64,000 bases of DNA, from NCBI GenBank assembly GCA_963930655.1, contig OZ005615.1:8946001-9010000 (forward strand), read 5' to 3'. Below are positions 60,130 through 64,000 of the stretch, one piece after another. Below the pieces are notes generated by a model. It made no database searches. It was not told the origin of the DNA and saw nothing but the letters and a program-made list of their open reading frames with translations. The position numbers were made by a program, and so were the translations under genes. Each line of letters begins with the position of its first letter. Position 1 is the first letter of the stretch. The stretch is from Myrica gale. Its lineage: Eukaryota > Streptophyta > Magnoliopsida > Fagales > Myricaceae.

Positions 60130-63100
60130 TTACCTCGGCTTCAGTTGCGACCCGAATGAACATAGTGGCTGGACAAGCCTCTGGGCTGATGGACTACCTA
60201 GTAACATAGCCTGAGATCGAGTAAGCATCTCAGTCATGGATGGAGTTTGATAGGATTGAACAAGACTCGAACCATCGGTGGAGTCTCCTCTTGCCGTTGC
60301 TCTTTGCCATGAGTGTGAGCTCAGTCCAGAAAGAATATATGCTCTCCCAGATGCCTCATAAACATGCCTGCTTGCCATCCTCTCTTGCATTTCCTTGAGC
60401 TCAGCATCCAATGCAATACAAAGCCGATCATGAGATTTGGCTGACACACTATCCAACAACACTCTTCGGCAGTTTTCTAGAGTTGAAACTGCACCAGCTA
60501 AGTCGCCCTGCTCAGCTGCAACTCGTGCCTGCGCCATTGCCTCAGCCGCTTGGAGCCGATTGCGTTGCCGGTCTACTTCTATTGACACTACCACTTGTTC
60601 AGCTGTTTCAGGCCTCTCAATCCTAACTTCTTCACTCTCCAATGTAGCTGTTTCTTTGGTTAAGGGATCCTTGAAAACGCATCTCACCTTTACCAGTGAT
60701 GTTTTACTGCTGGAAGACTCTGCAGGGACATCCATGAAAACAAGAAAATCTCTCTCTTCATCTGCGTACATATCACCTACGTCGATACATCCGGTGCGTC
60801 CATCAGCCATCAAACGGCTGGGGTAATTTCCCGCTTTCAGTGAGACAAGGGAGGTTTTTGTGTTCACACATTCAACTTCCACATGCAGCTCCTGCACCAC
60901 AACACTCAAAAGCCCCCCAATGCATTGGGCAAATGCATCCTGGATCACAGCTTCTGTCTCAATGAAAGAAAAGGTCCCTCCAGAAATCTCCGAAATTGAG
61001 TGCATCGATGAGGCATCATGATCCACACCAAATCCAAAAGCATGCACTGGAATCTGGAATCCTGTGCTGTGACCACTATGAATAGATAAAGGGAGGAGCA
61101 ACTGGTAATTTGGTTGAGGTTGGTTATGACCTGAGGCACTGACAGTATATGTGTCCTGCCCATCAGAGAGTAGTATTATACTTGCCACTGGGTTCTTGTC
61201 CCTTCGTTCTTCCATTATCTTCGCACCCTTTCTCAGACCCTCAGCAATGTTGGTCCCACCATTTGCAACCAAGGAGTTAACAGCTTGCAGTGCCTGTTGC
61301 CGCCCTGAGTCAGACATTCGACAGAGCGGAAAAAGCCGACGGGCTGTGGAGGAGAAGGCAATAACTGAAAGCCTGTCATTGGAGCCAAGGTTCTGTATTA
61401 CAAACCCCATAGCTCGCTTAAGCAATGCAAGTTTGGTACCTGCCATGCTACCACTGATGTCAAGGACTGTGACTAGGTCAACTGGAGCACGAGGAGACTG
61501 AGAAAATTGTGGCAAGCTAGACTGATTTCTGGTGGAATTTTTTCCAATCGCGGCCAAGGCTTTGAGATTGACCAAAACAGTGAAGTTATTACAAGGATGG
61601 GACCGAGGGGCAGCTGAAACTTCCGGGTATGTTTTCATCTCTATTGTTTTAACAGAATTGTGATCTGCAGAGTTCTTATCGCAATGGCTTCTTTCAGAAA
61701 ATACAGCCTCGTGATCTAAGGATTCATCATCATCAAACACAGCCGGCTCTGTAGTTTGATAAAGTGGCATGATATGCCGCCGGTTGGTATCTCTTCGAGT
61801 GGGAGGTAGTCGGCGTACCACAGTCATCAAAGCATCATTTTGGGGCCAACCAACAGGACCAATTGATGCCCTCCCAGGAGAAGGATCCAAACTAGGAGCT
61901 TGCACAGGGAGTTCTTTCCATTTTGTTCTGCAAACAGGACAGATTTGGTTTCCATGTTTGACATTGGAAGCGATGCAGTGGAAATGGAATGAATGTGAGC
62001 ATTCCGCGGTGAAAATAGCGTGACCATTTCCTTGTTTCATTTTGGTTAAGCATATTGAGCAGGTTTGCTGAACACACAAAACGAAACAAAGCAAGATCAG
62101 CAAACAAACGATTACACAAGCATGCAGAATTATAGCAATCCAAACATTAATGGAATCAAGCCAGAGTGATCGTTTTACATCACAGAAATCCTGTTCATTC
62201 TTATAATCATATTTACCCCAGTTAACAGATTAGTTCTAAAGGAGGACAATCGGTACTTCCAAGCACTATAGCATGCACACAGAATGAGATATTCTTCTTC
62301 TTTTTTCCACTTTTTTTTTGTCGTGTTTTGATAATTTTTTTCAGTCTGAGAGCTTGAATGATAGACTCCTCCTTCCCATTTCCCACAACAGTAAGTATCA
62401 AATATATGGACAACACAAAAGAGAGAAAACCCCATCATAAAAGAGATGAAAATAATTAGTTGCTTTATTGTGCTTAGTTTCTTACATTTATTTTCATTTC
62501 TTTGTTGAAATTTCCTGCTAGAAAGGTTGCAAATTAACAGTCAAACCTAAAAGGTCACCAAACAAGCTGCTTTTATTCTTAGGAAAAGGAAAGGTAAAAC
62601 CTGTGGTCATCTTTTATCAGTAAGGCAAACAATAATTGTCCTGAAAAAGACTTGTGCGATAATTCCGCAAGCCTAATTAAGGAGGGGAAAGCAACATAAA
62701 ATCAACTAAAAAACGAACTGATTTCTTACACACCTCAAAAACTGCTAACTAAAATCAGATTAGACCGAGAGAGAAAAATTGGGTTTCTTGAAGCATATGT
62801 AGTTCCTCTCACTAAAAAATGAGAAAAAAGGAAAAGTACGGATACAGATAGAGGAACTCATATATTCAACTTATGATAAAGAAATTGAAGCAAACAAGAA
62901 ATATTTGTCATTGAAAGCGATCATATGCCGAGAAGCATATGAGAACGAAAATCCCGTAGCAATTTCGGAGATATCTCCAAATCAGATATCAAACAAGACA
63001 CCAAAATATGAAATTTCGGAGATATCTCCGAACTTTGAGATATTTCATATTTTCAAATCGCTTGTCCGTGTCCTGAGAAAAGGACACGAAATGTTTCGAA

Positions 63101-63708
63101 GAAAACCTTAGCTCCAGTTATAATTATCAAATTATTAGAAAAGAACGACCAGAAGATAAATTGATTAATTTTCCATAGTTTTGCCCCAAAGAAGAGAGAA
63201 TCTCTATTTTCCAGTATTTAGCAAACTATCCCTAAATCTATCTGGCTCTATCGTCCTCGTTGAGCTGAGTGGATTCGAAATTTTAACAAGCAACATAACT
63301 AGGAACAGAACCCAGGGCCTTGTACACGCTCCTGCTTCGAATTCCGTGGCAACCGTAGAAAGGAAAACCTCAACGATTACCAAAAACCCACCACAACCCA
63401 GAATAGGAAAGAAAACGAAGAAAATAAAAAAATACATATACAAAACAACAACCACATAACTGCTAACGTTAATAATACCATACCTTGGACGATTTGCTAC
63501 CGCCCTTAGACAACCTTAAACCGTGAGAAGACGGTGTGGGTGTGCTCGGCAGCGACGAACCGGTGCTCCAATTGGCCGGCGAGAGCAGAGCAGCATCAGA
63601 AAGTCTCTCAGAGGCCTCCAGAGCAGGTGAATCCTCTAAAGTTCTTGGGACAAGCATACAAAGATTTAGACCAAGCGCTAGCTTCGCTTTCCTCCATTTG
63701 CTTCCCAT
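60130..63708 (-). CDS. WAV3: WAV3-type E3 ubiquitin ligase (RING-H2 and von Willebrand A domains)
   Basis: Two coding exons, 63708-63484 and 62067-60130, joined by a 1416-bp GT..AG intron, encode 720 residues. The N-terminus MGSKWRKAKLALGLNLC is the conserved start of WAV3/EDA40-like proteins. A RING-H2 domain spans residues 78-122 (CSICL...CSHSFHFHC...CPVC). The vWA domain starts near residue 270 with an intact MIDAS motif DISGS (278-282), then GGTNIAEGL and LLSDGQD. A C-terminal Vwaint-like region and coiled RLQAAEAMAQARVAAEQGD segment follow. Arabidopsis WAV3 and its homologues act as RING E3 ligases in root gravitropism and in control of root waving. The exon 1/2 border splits SSK|QTCSIC in phase 0. 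WAV3 versus a close WAVH paralogue is a judgement from length and domain order. Confidence 0.94.
63003..63088. repeat. Nested palindromes in the WAV3 intron
   Basis: An 18-bp perfect palindrome TTCGGAGATATCTCCGAA (63015-63032) lies inside 12-bp inverted arms AAAATATGAAAT (63003-63014) and ATTTCATATTTT (63042-63053). A further hairpin CGTGTCCT/AGGACACG with a 6-base loop follows at 63067-63088. A related GGAGATATCTCC occurs upstream at about 62967. No transposon boundaries were found. Confidence 0.7.
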
Positions 63709-64000
63709 TTCTCGCTTTCAGATCTTAACCAAGAAAACTAAGAAAGACAGAACAAAATCCAAGAATCCTCAATACTTCACCAAAGAAAGTGAAATATCCT
63801 AGACAATGAAAAACAAAACTAAGATCTCAAAGAAGCTCTTATGTTGAGCCCAGCTTCTTCTATCTTGTCTTTCTCTTAGTTGAGAGTCCTTGAAGAGCGA
63901 GAGAGAGAGAGAGGAGGAGGAAGAGTAGGAGAAATGGCGCTTTATTAGTAAAGTGGAAATGGAGCACGAAGACCAAGACACAGAGAGAGTGGGAGGTTTA
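63709..64000 (-). promoter_or_regulatory. 5' leader / promoter-proximal region of WAV3
   Basis: On the minus strand this is the sequence upstream of the ATG. A (GA)n tract at about 63896-63914 reads as (CT)n in gene orientation, common in plant leaders. No upstream exon was resolved. Confidence 0.35.

Noticed and set aside
60106..60140. An extra WAV3 intron suggested by GAG|GTAAAT followed by TTTTGCAG
   Set aside because: The interval is only about 14 bases, too short for an intron; the TAA stop is accepted.
1..64000. CRISPR arrays, tRNA or rRNA genes, organellar insertions
   Set aside because: No regularly spaced direct repeats, tRNA cloverleaf candidates or rRNA-like blocks were noticed on reading; a dedicated tRNA or organelle-genome search was not possible.

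Overview
This is nuclear DNA from a flowering plant, most likely a woody eudicot. The genes are split by many short introns with GT..AG borders, and intergenic DNA is AT-rich and full of small DNA transposons, inverted-repeat (foldback) elements and LTR retrotransposons. Every recognisable protein belongs to a conserved plant family. I see no operons, CRISPR arrays, rRNA or tRNA genes, or organellar sequence. I cannot name the species.

Layout. 0-1 kb: 5' end of a Ty3/gypsy element on the minus strand, running off the window. 1-5.9 kb: no gene, small transposon pieces. 6.0-8.0 kb (-): GATA8-like transcription factor with a probable leader intron reaching about 9.7 kb. 9.7-24 kb: gene-poor and repeat-rich, with several copies of one MITE family, a hAT-type element with a perfect 8-bp target duplication, a decayed RNase H fragment and a tandem duplication. 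24.1-32.3 kb (-): a complete 21-exon gene of the EDR2-like PH-START-DUF1336 family (730 aa). 34.9-40.1 kb (+): a full-length Ty1/copia element with near-identical LTRs but a broken polyprotein. 41.9-46.8 kb (-): ribophorin I, an oligosaccharyltransferase subunit (8 exons, 466 aa). 49.1-54.0 kb (+): a BTB/NPH3 gene whose last exon is split by a 674-bp inverted-repeat transposon and also carries an in-frame stop. 54.9-56.1 kb: a 949-bp foldback element nested in an older MITE. 57.1-58.0 kb (+): COX16 with a GC-AG last intron. 58.3-58.9 kb: foldback with a GC-rich core. 60.1-63.7 kb (-): a WAV3-type RING/von Willebrand A ubiquitin ligase.

The genes do not form a pathway: transcription (GATA), lipid binding (EDR2-like), N-glycosylation (ribophorin I), phototropin/auxin-type signalling (NPH3 family), mitochondrial complex IV assembly (COX16) and root gravitropism (WAV3) are ordinary neighbours on a chromosome. 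Ribophorin I and the NPH3 gene are head to head about 2.3 kb apart; COX16 and WAV3 are tail to tail.

I found no convincing new multi-gene system. The strongest unusual signals are the transposon-split NPH3 gene and the odd structure of that transposon, the young but coding-dead copia element, the GC-AG intron in COX16, and several long hairpin-forming elements.
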